Assembly (NCBI GenBank): GCA_934792625.1 | Contig: CAKVON010000004.1 | Location: forward strand, 73,601 to 137,600 | Direction of reading: 5' to 3' | Length of the DNA: 64,000 nt | Source of the DNA: an uncultured Atopobiaceae bacterium | GTDB lineage: Bacteria; Actinomycetota; Coriobacteriia; Coriobacteriales; Atopobiaceae | Part shown: piece by piece, positions 1 to 7,684 of the stretch | Layout of the letters: each line of letters starts with the position of its first letter | Position numbering within the stretch: the first letter of the stretch is position 1 | Program-made: the position numbers and the translations under genes | Notes under the pieces: model-generated | What the model was told of the DNA's origin: nothing | Seen by the model: only the letters and a program-made list of their open reading frames with translations | Databases searched by the model: none

Positions 1-24
1 CGCTCGTGCCTGGGCGGCCGAGGG

Positions 25-666
25 CTAGAACTCCGAGAAGGACGCCTCGCCCACCCGGCACAGCTCTTCTCCGCAGGCAAGCTCCCGCACGGCCTCGACA
101 AGGCCCTTCTCGGCACCCGACAGGTACGAGCACTCGATGAGCACGTCCTCGGCAAAGGCCGTGTCGCGCACCTTGCCGCCCGAGTCGGCGACGAGGCGCG
201 CGACACGGTCGTACAGCGCGTAGGGAACGCGGACGGACACGGGCGTGACGCTCGTCATGAGGACGATGTCACCGGCCGCCTCGGCCGCGGCGACGGCCCC
301 CTGGGCCGCGGCCGTGTAGGCACGCACGAGGCCGCCGGGGCCCAGCAGGGTGCCGCCGAAGTAGCGGGTCACCACGCAGCAGACGTCCGCCAGGGCGGCG
401 CCGCGCAGGACCTCGAGGGTGGGCATGCCGGACGTGCGCTGCGGCTCGCCGTCGTCCGAGCAGCGCTCGCGGCCATCGGAAAGCGACCAGGCGGGCACGT
501 TGTGGCGCGCGTCGTGGTGGCGGGAGCGGACCTCGGCAAGAAACTCTTCGGCAGCGGCCTCGCCGTCCACGTGGACGAGCTGAGCGATGAAGCGGCTCTT
601 CCTGTCCACGAACTCGAACGAGTGCTCGACGCCCGCCCTCAGCGTCCTGTAATCGCCCTGTGCCAT
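25..666 (-). CDS. yigZ: YigZ/IMPACT-family (UPF0029) protein
   Basis: 213-residue protein of the YigZ/IMPACT family, probably cytoplasmic; bacterial members have no settled biochemical role and are thought to bind nucleic acid or influence translation. The N-terminal UPF0029 domain shows the family motifs DDGEPQ-TSG (about residues 58-66) and VVTRYFGGTLLGPGGLVRAY (about 85-104), followed by a DUF1949-like ferredoxin-fold C-terminus. The ATG at 666 was chosen because GGGGAGAG lies just upstream; the longer upstream reading frame has no such site. It is divergent from the M20 peptidase gene. Length is normal for the family. Identity is confident, function is not. Confidence 0.9.
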   Translation of the reverse strand: MAQGDYRTLRAGVEHSFEFVDRKSRFIAQLVHVDGEAAAEEFLAEVRSRHHDARHNVPAWSLSDGRERCSDDGEPQRTSGMPTLEVLRGAALADVCCVVTRYFGGTLLGPGGLVRAYTAAAQGAVAAAEAAGDIVLMTSVTPVSVRVPYALYDRVARLVADSGGKVRDTAFAEDVLIECSYLSGAEKGLVEAVRELACGEELCRVGEASFSEF

Positions 667-751
667 GCCTCTCCCCTCGCGCGCGACCGCGCGGCCGGAT
701 GTGTGTGGGCCTACTATCATATCGATGCGGAAAAGGACTTGGAGGCATGAG

Positions 752-1900
752 ATGCGACCCAACAACGAGAAGATCGCGCGCGAGTACGCGCGCACGTCGC
801 ACGAAGAGCAGGTCGATTTGCTGAGGACCCTCGCACAGATCCCGGCGCCGACGGGCCGCGAGGGACGGCGCGCCGCCTTCGTGCGCGACTGGCTCGCCGC
901 CCACGGCTGCGACGACGTGCATGTGGACGACGCGGGCAACGTCGCGTGCCTTCTGGGTCCTTCCGCCGGCGGGTGGACGGTCCTCTCGGCCCACACCGAC
1001 GTCGTGTTCGACGACACCGACGAGCTGCCCCTTATTGAGAAGGACGGGCGGATGTGCGCCCCCGGCGTGGGCGACGACACCGCCAACCTGGTCAACGTCA
1101 TGATGGTGGCAGCGTGGTTGGCCGCCCACCAGACCGAGCTGACGCGTCCCGTCATGGTCGTGGCCAACACGTGCGAGGAGGGCCTGGGCAACCTTGCCGG
1201 CACGCGCGCCCTCTACGACGCCCACGCCGCCGACATCGAGCGGCACGTCGCCTTCGACCTGTACCTTGGACAGTGCATCTCGAGCGCTGTGGGGTCACAC
1301 CGCTGGCGCGTCCGCGTCCGCACGCAAGGCGGCCACTCATGGGCCGACTTCGGGCGACCCAGCGCCATACACGAGCTGTGCCAGCTGCTATGCGAGCTGT
1401 GCTTCCCCACCGACGCCGCCGCACCAGGCACGACGTTCAACGTCGGACGGATCGAGGGTGGCACGACCGTCAACTCCATCGCCGCCTCGGCCGAGGCGCT
1501 CTACGAGTACCGCTCGACCTCGCAGACGTCGCTCGCCGCAATGAGGAACTTGCTCGAGACGACGGTGGCCGCGCATCGAAGGGCAGGCGTCGACATCGAG
1601 CTCGAGCCGATCGGCATGCGTCCCGGAAACGGCGACGTCGACGCGGGGGCGCTGGGAAAGCTCGAGGTGACCTGTGCCGGCTGCGTGCGTGCGGTGACGG
1701 GTGTCGAGCCCGATCGCAGCCCTGCCTCGACCGACGCCAACATTCCCCTGTCGCTCGGGATTCCGGCGGTCTGCGTGGGCAGCGTGACGGGCGGTCTTCT
1801 CCACACGCGAGACGAGTGGGTCGACGTCTCCAGCCTGGAGGACGGCCTGGCGGTCGCGCTTGGCATCGCGCTCGAGCTCGTGGGTCCGGAGGCACTCTGA
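752..1900 (+). CDS. M20-family metallopeptidase (tripeptidase T/PepT2-like)
   Basis: 382-residue cytosolic di-zinc aminopeptidase or deacylase of clan MH. Metal-ligand motifs are visible: SAHTDVV (H81, D83), GVGDDTANL (D98/D99), the catalytic CEEG (E132/E133), FDLYLG (D159) and a C-terminal LLHTRDEW histidine. The lid-domain signature GGHSW and RIEGGTTVNSIA, where the dimerisation domain contacts substrate, are also present. This pattern is closest to PepT-like peptidases that hydrolyse short peptides, but M20 substrate assignment from sequence is unreliable. The start at 752 has GGAGG six bases upstream; in-frame starts at 665 and 725 lack a site. It stands alone, divergent from yigZ and followed by the RNase P RNA. 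Confidence 0.88.
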   Translation: MRPNNEKIAREYARTSHEEQVDLLRTLAQIPAPTGREGRRAAFVRDWLAAHGCDDVHVDDAGNVACLLGPSAGGWTVLSAHTDVVFDDTDELPLIEKDGRMCAPGVGDDTANLVNVMMVAAWLAAHQTELTRPVMVVANTCEEGLGNLAGTRALYDAHAADIERHVAFDLYLGQCISSAVGSHRWRVRVRTQGGHSWADFGRPSAIHELCQLLCELCFPTDAAAPGTTFNVGRIEGGTTVNSIAASAEALYEYRSTSQTSLAAMRNLLETTVAAHRRAGVDIELEPIGMRPGNGDVDAGALGKLEVTCAGCVRAVTGVEPDRSPASTDANIPLSLGIPAVCVGSVTGGLLHTRDEWVDVSSLEDGLAVALGIALELVGPEAL

Positions 1901-1940
1901 TATGGCGCATGCGCCCACGACGGTCGTTCGGCGCGCGTGC

Positions 1941-1946
1941 TACAAT
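1941..1946 (+). promoter_or_regulatory. -10 box of the RNase P RNA promoter
   Basis: TACAAT lies about seven bases before the first paired bases of the RNase P RNA, the right place for a -10 hexamer. No convincing -35 is visible upstream. Confidence 0.6.
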
Positions 1947-1952
1947 ACCGTG

Positions 1953-2313
1953 CGCGAGGTGGGCCAGACGACCGCGGGGCGCGAGCGATCGCGTCATGAG
2001 GAAAGTCCGGGCTCCACAGGGCAGGATGCCGGCTAACGGCCGGGCGGGGTAACCCGACGGAAAGCGCCGCAGAAAAGAAGACTCCCGCTGGCGCCGCGAG
2101 GCGTTGAGAGAAAAGCTGAAACGGTGGTGTAAGAGACCACCAGCGTCGTGGCAACACGGCGGCTTGGCAAGCCCCATCCGGAGCAAACGCAAATAGGAGC
2201 GCCATGGTGTGGCCCGCACTGCGCTCGGGTTGCGCGCTAGAGGCCGACGGTAACGTCGGTCGTAGATAAATGGTCGTCCACGACAGAACCCGGCTCATAG
2301 GCCCACCTCGCAC
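1953..2313 (+). ncRNA. rnpB: RNase P RNA (bacterial class A)
   Basis: Catalytic RNA of ribonuclease P, which cuts tRNA 5' leaders. The conserved core is recognisable: GAGGAAAGTCCGGGCTCC near 2000, CAGGATGCC-GGCTAACGGCCGG-CGGGGTAACCCGACGGAAAG near 2020-2065, a GAGAGAAAAGCTGAAACGGTGG stretch, AGATAAATGGTCGTC near 2264, and ACAGAACCCGGCT near 2283. The 5' GCGAGGTGGGCC and the 3' GGCCCACCTCGC pair to form helix P1, which sets the ends to within a few bases. A strong terminator follows at 2346. No protein gene overlaps it. Confidence 0.97.
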
Positions 2314-2345
2314 TTCTCTCCAAACAATCAAGCTGACCAGCGCTT

Positions 2346-2378
2346 GCGCCGCCACCCGAACGTGGCGGCGCTTTTTCT
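2346..2378 (+). terminator. Rho-independent terminator of rnpB
   Basis: GCGCCGCCAC and GTGGCGGCGC form a perfect 10-bp stem with a six-base loop, followed by CTTTTTCTCT. Confidence 0.92.
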
Positions 2379-2486
2379 CTCGGGCAATTCGCATCGAACA
2401 CGTGTTTTGGTCCTACCATCGTGCTATGCTCTTTCCACCGAACAGGCGTTCTGCCATTTTGCGTCAAGGGTCGACGGGAGGAACGG

Positions 2487-3902
2487 ATGGACACCCTCAC
2501 GAAGCTGGGAATACTTGCGGAGGCGGCCCGCTTTGACGCCGCATGCACCTCGTCGGGTGCGCGCAGGGGGCCCAGAAAGGGCATGGTGGGCGCAGCCCTG
2601 CCCGCGGGGTGTTGCCACACCTTCTCGGCCGACGGGCGATGCGTTACGTTGCTCAAGGTCCTCATGAGCAACGCCTGCAGCTACGACTGTTCCTATTGCG
2701 TCAACCGAGCGGGCGCCTCATGCAAGCGCGCCACCTTCGGGCCGCGCGAGCTCGCGGAGCTTACGGTCGACTTCTACAAGCGCAACTACATCGAGGGGCT
2801 GTTCCTGTCCAGCGGCGTGCTGGGGACCCCTGACGCCACGACGGAGCGAATGATCGAATGCCTGCGAGTCCTGCGCGAGGACCTGCACTTCAACGGCTAC
2901 GTGCATGCCAAGGTCATCCCGGGCACCGCGCCCGAGCTTGTCGAGAAGATCGGCCTTCTCGCCGACAGGCTCTCGGTCAACCTGGAGCTGCCGAGCGCGG
3001 CATCGCTCGAGCGCCTCTGCCCACAAAAGGACGCCGCGGGCATAACCCGACCAATGGCCCTCATACGCCACGGACGCGATGAGGAGGAGTCACGCTTGCT
3101 CGAGACAGGCAAGGGATTGGCCAAGCGAGGGAAGGCGGGCATCGGACCGAACGGCCGCGATGGCTGCCGGGTCACAAGCTCCCGCATGTCGGCACAGACC
3201 GCGGCGACCCTGTGCAACGCGAACGCACTCACGATGCGCAGACGACCGGGCGTGGGACCGGGCAGGAGGCGCTTTGCCCCCGCGGGGCAGTCGACGCAGA
3301 TCATCGTCGGCGCCACGCCCGAGGACGACAACCGGATATTGCAACTCTCGAGCGCCTTGTACGACAAGTTCGACCTCAAGCGCGTGTTCTTCTCGGCATA
3401 TATGCCCATGGTGGATGACGCGGGGCTTCCCGGGAGCGAGACCCCCGTTCCCCTCAGGCGCGAGCACAGGCTCTACCAGGCGGATTGGCTCATGCGCTAT
3501 TACGCCTTCGAGGCAGACGAGCTTGTGACGCCAGAAGAACCCTGGCTCGACCTCGACGTCGACCCAAAGCTTGCCTGGGCACTCAGAAACATCGACCAAT
3601 TTCCTCTAGAGGTCATGGACGCAACCTTGGAGCAACTGCTGAGAATCCCAGGGGTTGGCCCCGTGGGCGCACGCAAGATCATGGCGGCAAGAAGGGCCAA
3701 GCGGCTGGACTTCGAGGACCTCAGGAACTTGAACGTGACTCTCAAGAGGGCAAGGCACTTCCTCACGTGTGCGGGAAAGCGCGCGGACGGCTACCCGCTC
3801 GATCCGGAGGAGATTCGAAGGAGGGTTATCGCGGATGCAAGGCAAAGCCATTACAACAGAACCCGTCGACAGGCCGAGCAAGACCAGCTCACCCTCTTTT
3901 AG
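2487..3902 (+). CDS. Radical SAM protein, putative DNA modification/repair (TIGR03916-like)
   Basis: 471-residue radical SAM protein of the poorly characterised group annotated as putative DNA modification/repair proteins. The [4Fe-4S] motif CSYDCSYC uses C64, C68 and C71. A TIM-barrel follows, with the group signature APAGQSTQIIVGATPEDD (about 287-304) and YSAY/FSAYMP. The C-terminus carries a helix-hairpin-helix (IPGVGPVGARKI, about 389-400) typical of DNA-binding proteins and ends in QDQLTLF, resembling a sliding-clamp-binding motif. About 45 basic, low-complexity residues before APAGQST look like an insertion relative to my memory of the family. The ATG at 2487 has GGGAGG upstream. The next gene starts inside this one by 68 bases, indicating coupled translation. 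Confidence 0.85.
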   Translation: MDTLTKLGILAEAARFDAACTSSGARRGPRKGMVGAALPAGCCHTFSADGRCVTLLKVLMSNACSYDCSYCVNRAGASCKRATFGPRELAELTVDFYKRNYIEGLFLSSGVLGTPDATTERMIECLRVLREDLHFNGYVHAKVIPGTAPELVEKIGLLADRLSVNLELPSAASLERLCPQKDAAGITRPMALIRHGRDEEESRLLETGKGLAKRGKAGIGPNGRDGCRVTSSRMSAQTAATLCNANALTMRRRPGVGPGRRRFAPAGQSTQIIVGATPEDDNRILQLSSALYDKFDLKRVFFSAYMPMVDDAGLPGSETPVPLRREHRLYQADWLMRYYAFEADELVTPEEPWLDLDVDPKLAWALRNIDQFPLEVMDATLEQLLRIPGVGPVGARKIMAARRAKRLDFEDLRNLNVTLKRARHFLTCAGKRADGYPLDPEEIRRRVIADARQSHYNRTRRQAEQDQLTLF

Positions 3903-4887
3903 GGCACCGGCTCCACCGAGCGTGGCAAGGGCGGCATCCGAGCTGTCGAAGGTGCTGTCGAGCGGTTCTGGCGCCGTCCTGGCATGCGAACACGACCTGG
4001 ACGGTGTCCTGTGCGCCGTTGGCTGCGTGTACCTAGCCCACGCCGCCGAGAAAGACGTTGCCTTCGCATCGAGCCGCGACATTCAACCGAGAATCGGAGA
4101 GCGGGTCATTGACTGCCCCCTCACCCGAGACGAGGCGACGGCGGCATTCGCCCGCAGGGTGTTTATGGGATACTCCCACGCCATCGGAGTCGGAGCCCGC
4201 CAGTCCGAGAGCAGACGCCTTGACGGGAGTCAGACTTCCCTCCTGAGGCGCCTTGCGCGTGCCTGCGCCTGCGACGACCCGAACATGCCCCAAGCCATCG
4301 GGTCCTATCTGATGATGGGCTTCTCGATGGGACCCGTCTCTCGCGACCTCATCTCGGACCCCCGCGTCGTGGCAGTCGACTCGCTCGTGAGATACGCCGA
4401 CGTCGAGTGCGAGCACGCCCGACAGTTCGTGCGGTTCTCCAGGCTGGCGGACGGAGGATTTGGCGCGTCCTTCAAGCCACGCGCCAACATACTGCCCCTC
4501 GTGGGAACTTACTTCGCCTCTCGCATGCGAGACGAACGCTTCTATGTCGTCGACCCCACGCATCGCACGGCAATCCTTCATTGCAAGGGAGACGGACGGT
4601 GCACCCCCGTCTCGCTCGACCGTGAGCTGGCAGGACAGCTGGCGTCTCTCGACACGCTGGCAAACGACGAGCGTTACGTGCGAGCCATGTGGAAACGCTT
4701 CTACGACTCCATGGAGCTTCGCGGACGCGGCCCGAGGGAGCGAGGCTACGACCTCAGGACGAGCTGGATGCGCAAACGGTTTTGGGAGGGCCTCACCGAG
4801 CTCGACCCACGTTCGGACAGCTTTGGCGGAACCGTGCCGCCAAAGTACTCGAGCGTGTCACATGACGGCAGGAAGGAGCTGTCTTAG
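3835..4887 (+). CDS. DUF4130 protein, putative DNA-metabolism partner of the radical SAM protein (TIGR03915-like)
   Basis: 350-residue protein of the DUF4130/TIGR03915 family, which almost always accompanies the radical SAM protein encoded just upstream. It has the expected order: an N-terminal DLDGVLCAVGCVYL segment matching the family's YDGSFEGFL region, then RQFVRFSRLADGGFGASFKPRANILPLVGTYFASR (about 200-235) and the FYVVDPTHRTAILH segment. The function is not established; linkage and the partner's helix-hairpin-helix point to DNA repair or modification. The ATG at 3835 follows GGAGG and overlaps the preceding gene by 68 bases. The C-terminal 60 residues are basic and not assignable. Confidence 0.75.
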   Translation: MQGKAITTEPVDRPSKTSSPSFRAPAPPSVARAASELSKVLSSGSGAVLACEHDLDGVLCAVGCVYLAHAAEKDVAFASSRDIQPRIGERVIDCPLTRDEATAAFARRVFMGYSHAIGVGARQSESRRLDGSQTSLLRRLARACACDDPNMPQAIGSYLMMGFSMGPVSRDLISDPRVVAVDSLVRYADVECEHARQFVRFSRLADGGFGASFKPRANILPLVGTYFASRMRDERFYVVDPTHRTAILHCKGDGRCTPVSLDRELAGQLASLDTLANDERYVRAMWKRFYDSMELRGRGPRERGYDLRTSWMRKRFWEGLTELDPRSDSFGGTVPPKYSSVSHDGRKELS

Positions 4888-4897
4888 ACGGCAAGAA

Positions 4898-4929
4898 GGG
4901 AGGGACCCCGCAATCGCGGAATCCCTCCC
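4898..4929. terminator. Hairpin between convergent genes
   Basis: GGGAGGGA and TCCCTCCC flank an inner CCGC/GCGG stem between the converging DUF4130 and divIVA genes. On the minus strand it is followed by TTCTT; no T-run follows on the plus strand. It probably terminates divIVA and may act in both directions. Confidence 0.6.
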
Positions 4930-4962
4930 CGTCGGTACGCATATCCCTTGAGTGACGAGAGC

Positions 4963-5634
4963 CTAGTCCAGATCGTCCAGGTTGACGGCGGGCATGGCAG
5001 GCGCAGCGGGCTGCGGGGCCGTGGCGCCGGCCTCGACGACGTTGGAGGCGGCAACGGGAGCGGCGGCACGATAGGTCGCAGCAGAGCCGTTGGGGGCGCT
5101 CAGCACCTGGTTGGGAAACGCAGCGTCGGCGTCATCCATGAAGTGCTGGAGCAGGTTCTTGTACTCGGTGCGGAACTCCTCACGGGAGGCCTTGAGACGG
5201 TCGATCTCGTCGAGCTCGTTCTGCTTCTCGGCGAGGGCCTGGCGGATGACCTCACGGGCCTTCTGGTCAGCCTCGGTGCGAATCTGGTCGGCGGATTCAC
5301 GAGCCTCGGAGACGATCTTGTCGGCGGACTGCTGGGCCACGATGAGAACCTTGGAGATCTGGCTCTCGGAGGCGCCGAGGGAGGAGGGAGCGGCCTCGAC
5401 GACGGGAGCGGGCGCTGCGGCTTGCTGGTCACGGAGCTCGGCGACCTGGGCCTGGGCAGCGGCGAGCTGCTGCTCGGACGCGTTGAGGCGACTCTTGAGG
5501 TCGGCCATCTTCTGCAGCATGGCGGAAACCTCGCCAGTCAGCTGCTCGAGGAAGGCGTCGACCTCCTCGGTGTCATAGCCATGCTTGGACGGGGAAAACG
5601 TGAGCTGTTCGATGTCTGCGGGGGTGATTGCCAT
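4963..5634 (-). CDS. divIVA: DivIVA-family polar/septal coiled-coil protein
   Basis: 223-residue peripheral membrane protein that recognises curved membrane at poles and septa; in actinobacteria it directs growth and division. The N-terminal lipid-binding domain is clear: MAITPADIEQLTF, then GYDTEEVDAFLEQL (residues about 19-32). A long coiled coil (about 33-165) follows, broken by an Ala/Pro linker near 90-105, and an Ala/Pro-rich tail ends in NLDDLD. The start at 5634 has AAAGGG upstream and matches the family N-terminus; an in-frame extension to 5694 does not. It is the last gene of the dcw-sepF-yggT series but has its own TATAAT box at 5684. Confidence 0.95.
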   Translation of the reverse strand: MAITPADIEQLTFSPSKHGYDTEEVDAFLEQLTGEVSAMLQKMADLKSRLNASEQQLAAAQAQVAELRDQQAAAPAPVVEAAPSSLGASESQISKVLIVAQQSADKIVSEARESADQIRTEADQKAREVIRQALAEKQNELDEIDRLKASREEFRTEYKNLLQHFMDDADAAFPNQVLSAPNGSAATYRAAAPVAASNVVEAGATAPQPAAPAMPAVNLDDLD

Positions 5635-5683
5635 GTCTTGCCCTTTCCGGTTTTTGCTGTAGTGCCGCTGATGGCTGCGGCAA

Positions 5684-5689
5684 ATTATA
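5684..5689 (-). promoter_or_regulatory. -10 box of the divIVA promoter
   Basis: A perfect TATAAT on the minus strand, 50 bases before the divIVA start, gives an untranslated leader of about 43 bases. No clear -35 is seen. Confidence 0.6.
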
Positions 5690-5729
5690 CCCAATCGTTA
5701 CTGTTGTTCGATGCTGTCGCAGCTAGACG

Positions 5730-5743
5730 GCCCTTCTCGACAG
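5730..5743 (+). repeat. Intergenic copy of the CTTCTCG 14-mer
   Basis: GCCCTTCTCGACAG in the 169-base gap between yggT and divIVA. One of about ten intergenic copies of GCNCTTCTCGNYAG in this window; see the finding on this motif. Apart from this copy and the divIVA promoter nothing else is visible in the gap. Confidence 0.6.
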
Positions 5744-5803
5744 GTACGGCATACAACCGCCGCAGAATCAACAAGACGTGCGGCGCGGGGCGTGCCAGGG
5801 AGG

Positions 5804-6073
5804 CTAGAGCGCGAAGAGAAGTCGCACGAGCACCTGTTGGATCACCTGAAGCCCCAGGACCGCGACCACAGGCGAGAAGTCCATGCCCATGACAGGCGGA
5901 ATGAAGCGGCTGAACAGCGAGACGTACGGTCGGACGAGTCGGTCCAGCACCTCTGCGATGTCATTCATCAGGCCGTCGGGACTCCTGGGAATCCAAGAGA
6001 GAAAGCACCATGCGACGATGACGAACTCGTAGAAGTTGGTGAGCGAGTAGATGACGTTGGCGAGCGACTGCAT
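5804..6073 (-). CDS. yggT: YggT-family membrane protein
   Basis: 89-residue integral membrane protein with two hydrophobic helices (about 7-27 and 66-88) separated by a short loop containing RLVRPYVSLFSRFIPPVMGMDFSPVVAV, the YggT signature. Homologues (YlmG in Firmicutes and actinobacteria) sit beside sepF and affect septum or nucleoid placement; the biochemical activity is unknown. The order sepF-yggT-divIVA is the conserved one. An AGAGGA sequence lies about 13 bases before the ATG, farther than usual. Confidence 0.9.
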   Translation of the reverse strand: MQSLANVIYSLTNFYEFVIVAWCFLSWIPRSPDGLMNDIAEVLDRLVRPYVSLFSRFIPPVMGMDFSPVVAVLGLQVIQQVLVRLLFAL

Positions 6074-6118
6074 GTTTGGCGAATGTCCTCTTCTTGTCAG
6101 GCGTTGCGTCCGAAGGAC

Positions 6119-6793
6119 CTAGCGGGAGATGGTGCCGTCGGCGACGAGCTTGTCGATGTCGCCTTGGCTCAGCTCGCGGCCCTGGGGCAGCACCACGAAG
6201 CAGCGGTCGCCGAGCTCCTCGATCGAGCCGCCGACGCCGCAGGACAGTCCGGCGCAGAAGTCGAAGATGCGCTTGGCGGCGTCGATGTTGGTGTTGCGGA
6301 ACGACAGCACCACGGGCTGGTTGGTGCGGACTCGACGGACGACCGTCTGGACGTCATCGTAGGACTGCGGCTTGAGCACATAGGGAGGCAGCTGGCTGGA
6401 CGACGGGCGTGGGATGGCCGTCAGGGGACGCTCGGTCGAAACGTGCGAGGCGCCAGAGTAGTCGTTGTGCGCATACGACGCGGGCTCGGTGGTCGTTGGG
6501 GCGTACGACTGCACGGGACGGCGCTCGGACTCATAGCCCATGCCAGGCTGCGGGCGCGGCTCGATGTCGCCGTTGCCGCCGAGGGGACGGCCGGAGCGGG
6601 TGTAGACCGATACGCTGTCCGCGGCGGGACGCGGCGAGTTGCCCAACAGGCCAGTGCCACGCTCCTCGACGGGCGCGGCCTGATCGTCGTTGTAGTAGCC
6701 ATCGTCGTAGCCGTCGTCAAAGCCGTCGTCGTAATAGCCATCGTCGGCGGGCTGGGGACGAAGCTTGTCCTTCAGGTTGTCCAGAAAGCTCAT
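6119..6793 (-). CDS. sepF: SepF, FtsZ-bundling cell-division protein
   Basis: 224-residue cytoplasmic division protein that anchors FtsZ polymers to the membrane in organisms without FtsA. The N-terminal amphipathic membrane-targeting helix (MSFLDNLKDKL) is followed by an unusual Asp/Gly/Tyr-rich stretch (about 17-39, repeating DGY and DDG), a long disordered linker, then the SepF/YlmF core (about 136-215) with LKPQSYDDVQ, VLSFRNTN and RIFDFCAGL. The ATG at 6793 follows AAGGGGAG. It lies in ftsZ-pgeF-yggS-sepF order, as in Firmicutes and actinobacteria, and ftsA is absent from the cluster as expected. Confidence 0.95.
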   Translation of the reverse strand: MSFLDNLKDKLRPQPADDGYYDDGFDDGYDDGYYNDDQAAPVEERGTGLLGNSPRPAADSVSVYTRSGRPLGGNGDIEPRPQPGMGYESERRPVQSYAPTTTEPASYAHNDYSGASHVSTERPLTAIPRPSSSQLPPYVLKPQSYDDVQTVVRRVRTNQPVVLSFRNTNIDAAKRIFDFCAGLSCGVGGSIEELGDRCFVVLPQGRELSQGDIDKLVADGTISR

Positions 6794-6878
6794 GTCGCGC
6801 TCCCCTTCCTTGGTATCGCATCGTCCCTTGTGACGATGCCCTCGTTCGGGACGGATGGGCCGATGCCCATGTCCCATG

Positions 6879-6892
6879 GTTCTTCTCGCTAG
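6879..6892 (+). repeat. CTTCTCG 14-mer overlapping the yggS stop
   Basis: GTTCTTCTCGCTAG; the CTA within it is the complement of the yggS stop codon. It matches the window-wide motif at all core positions. Confidence 0.5.
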
Positions 6893-7623
6893 TTGCCAAA
6901 CGGGTAGGCGGGATCGAACGCGACCCTACCCAGCCTGACGAGCGTGGACCCCTCCTCGATGGCGATCGGGAAGTCGTCGCTCATGCCACACGAAAGCGTC
7001 GGCAGGCTGACACCATGATGCCGTTCGAGCTCGTCACGCAACTCGCGAAGGCCACAGAAGGTCCTCCTGGCGGCGTCCGCGTCATGCGCGGGAGCCATGG
7101 TCATGAGGCCTTCGACCTCGATGCCCTCGAGCTCCATTATGCGTCCGAAGGCCTCGCGCGCCTCGTCCGGGGTCATGCCGGACTTGGACTGCTCGCCCGA
7201 GACGTTGACCTCGAGAAGCACATGCGAGGTGACCGCGTGGGTCCGGCTGCGCTTGGCGACGTCTTGGGCAAGGGTCTCCCCCGAAATCGAGTGGATCTTG
7301 CGGACCCTGCCCACGACCTGGTTGATCTTGTTCTTCTGGAGGTTGCCGATCATGTCGAACGAGATCGGTTCGACTCCGTCGACCTCGGCGAGGCCCGCGA
7401 GCTTGCGCACGAGCTCCTGGGGGCGGTTCTCGGCAAAGTGACGCCAACCCGCGCGCCAGGAGGCAACGACCTCGGGGACGTCGACCGTCTTGGAGACAGC
7501 AACGACGTCGACCTCGGCGACGTCGCGACCAGCCGCCGCGCATGCCTCGGAGACGCGAGACAGGATCGCTTCCCTTCTGCGTTGGGAAAAGCGTTCGTAC
7601 TCCTCCATCGAGATGCCTTCCAT
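6889..7623 (-). CDS. yggS: YggS-family PLP-binding protein (PLP homeostasis)
   Basis: 244-residue fold-type III pyridoxal-phosphate-binding protein (PLPBP/YggS), which buffers free PLP and has no known enzymatic turnover. Motifs: VDVVAVSKT with the PLP lysine (about residue 45), RHFAENRPQEL, FDMIGNLQKNK, SGMTPDE, and LSCGMSDDFPIAIEEGSTLVRLGRVAF at the phosphate-binding end. The ATG at 7623 is preceded by AGGA; an internal ATG at 7608 has a better GGAAGG at eight bases and could be the true start, removing five residues. It lies between sepF and pgeF in the usual ylm order. Confidence 0.93.
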   Translation of the reverse strand: MEGISMEEYERFSQRRREAILSRVSEACAAAGRDVAEVDVVAVSKTVDVPEVVASWRAGWRHFAENRPQELVRKLAGLAEVDGVEPISFDMIGNLQKNKINQVVGRVRKIHSISGETLAQDVAKRSRTHAVTSHVLLEVNVSGEQSKSGMTPDEAREAFGRIMELEGIEVEGLMTMAPAHDADAARRTFCGLRELRDELERHHGVSLPTLSCGMSDDFPIAIEEGSTLVRLGRVAFDPAYPFGN

Positions 7624-7684
7624 CAATCCTGACGCCCCCTACACCAGTGATGCCAAACGTGCCGCAGACGATACCACCCGAGGG

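Noticed and set aside
25..1246. Long antisense frames across the first 1.2 kb, including the full 25-1203 frame
   Set aside because: The upstream part of the 25-1203 frame covers the M20 gene on the other strand and has Arg/Pro-rich, family-less sequence; only 25-666 matches YigZ.
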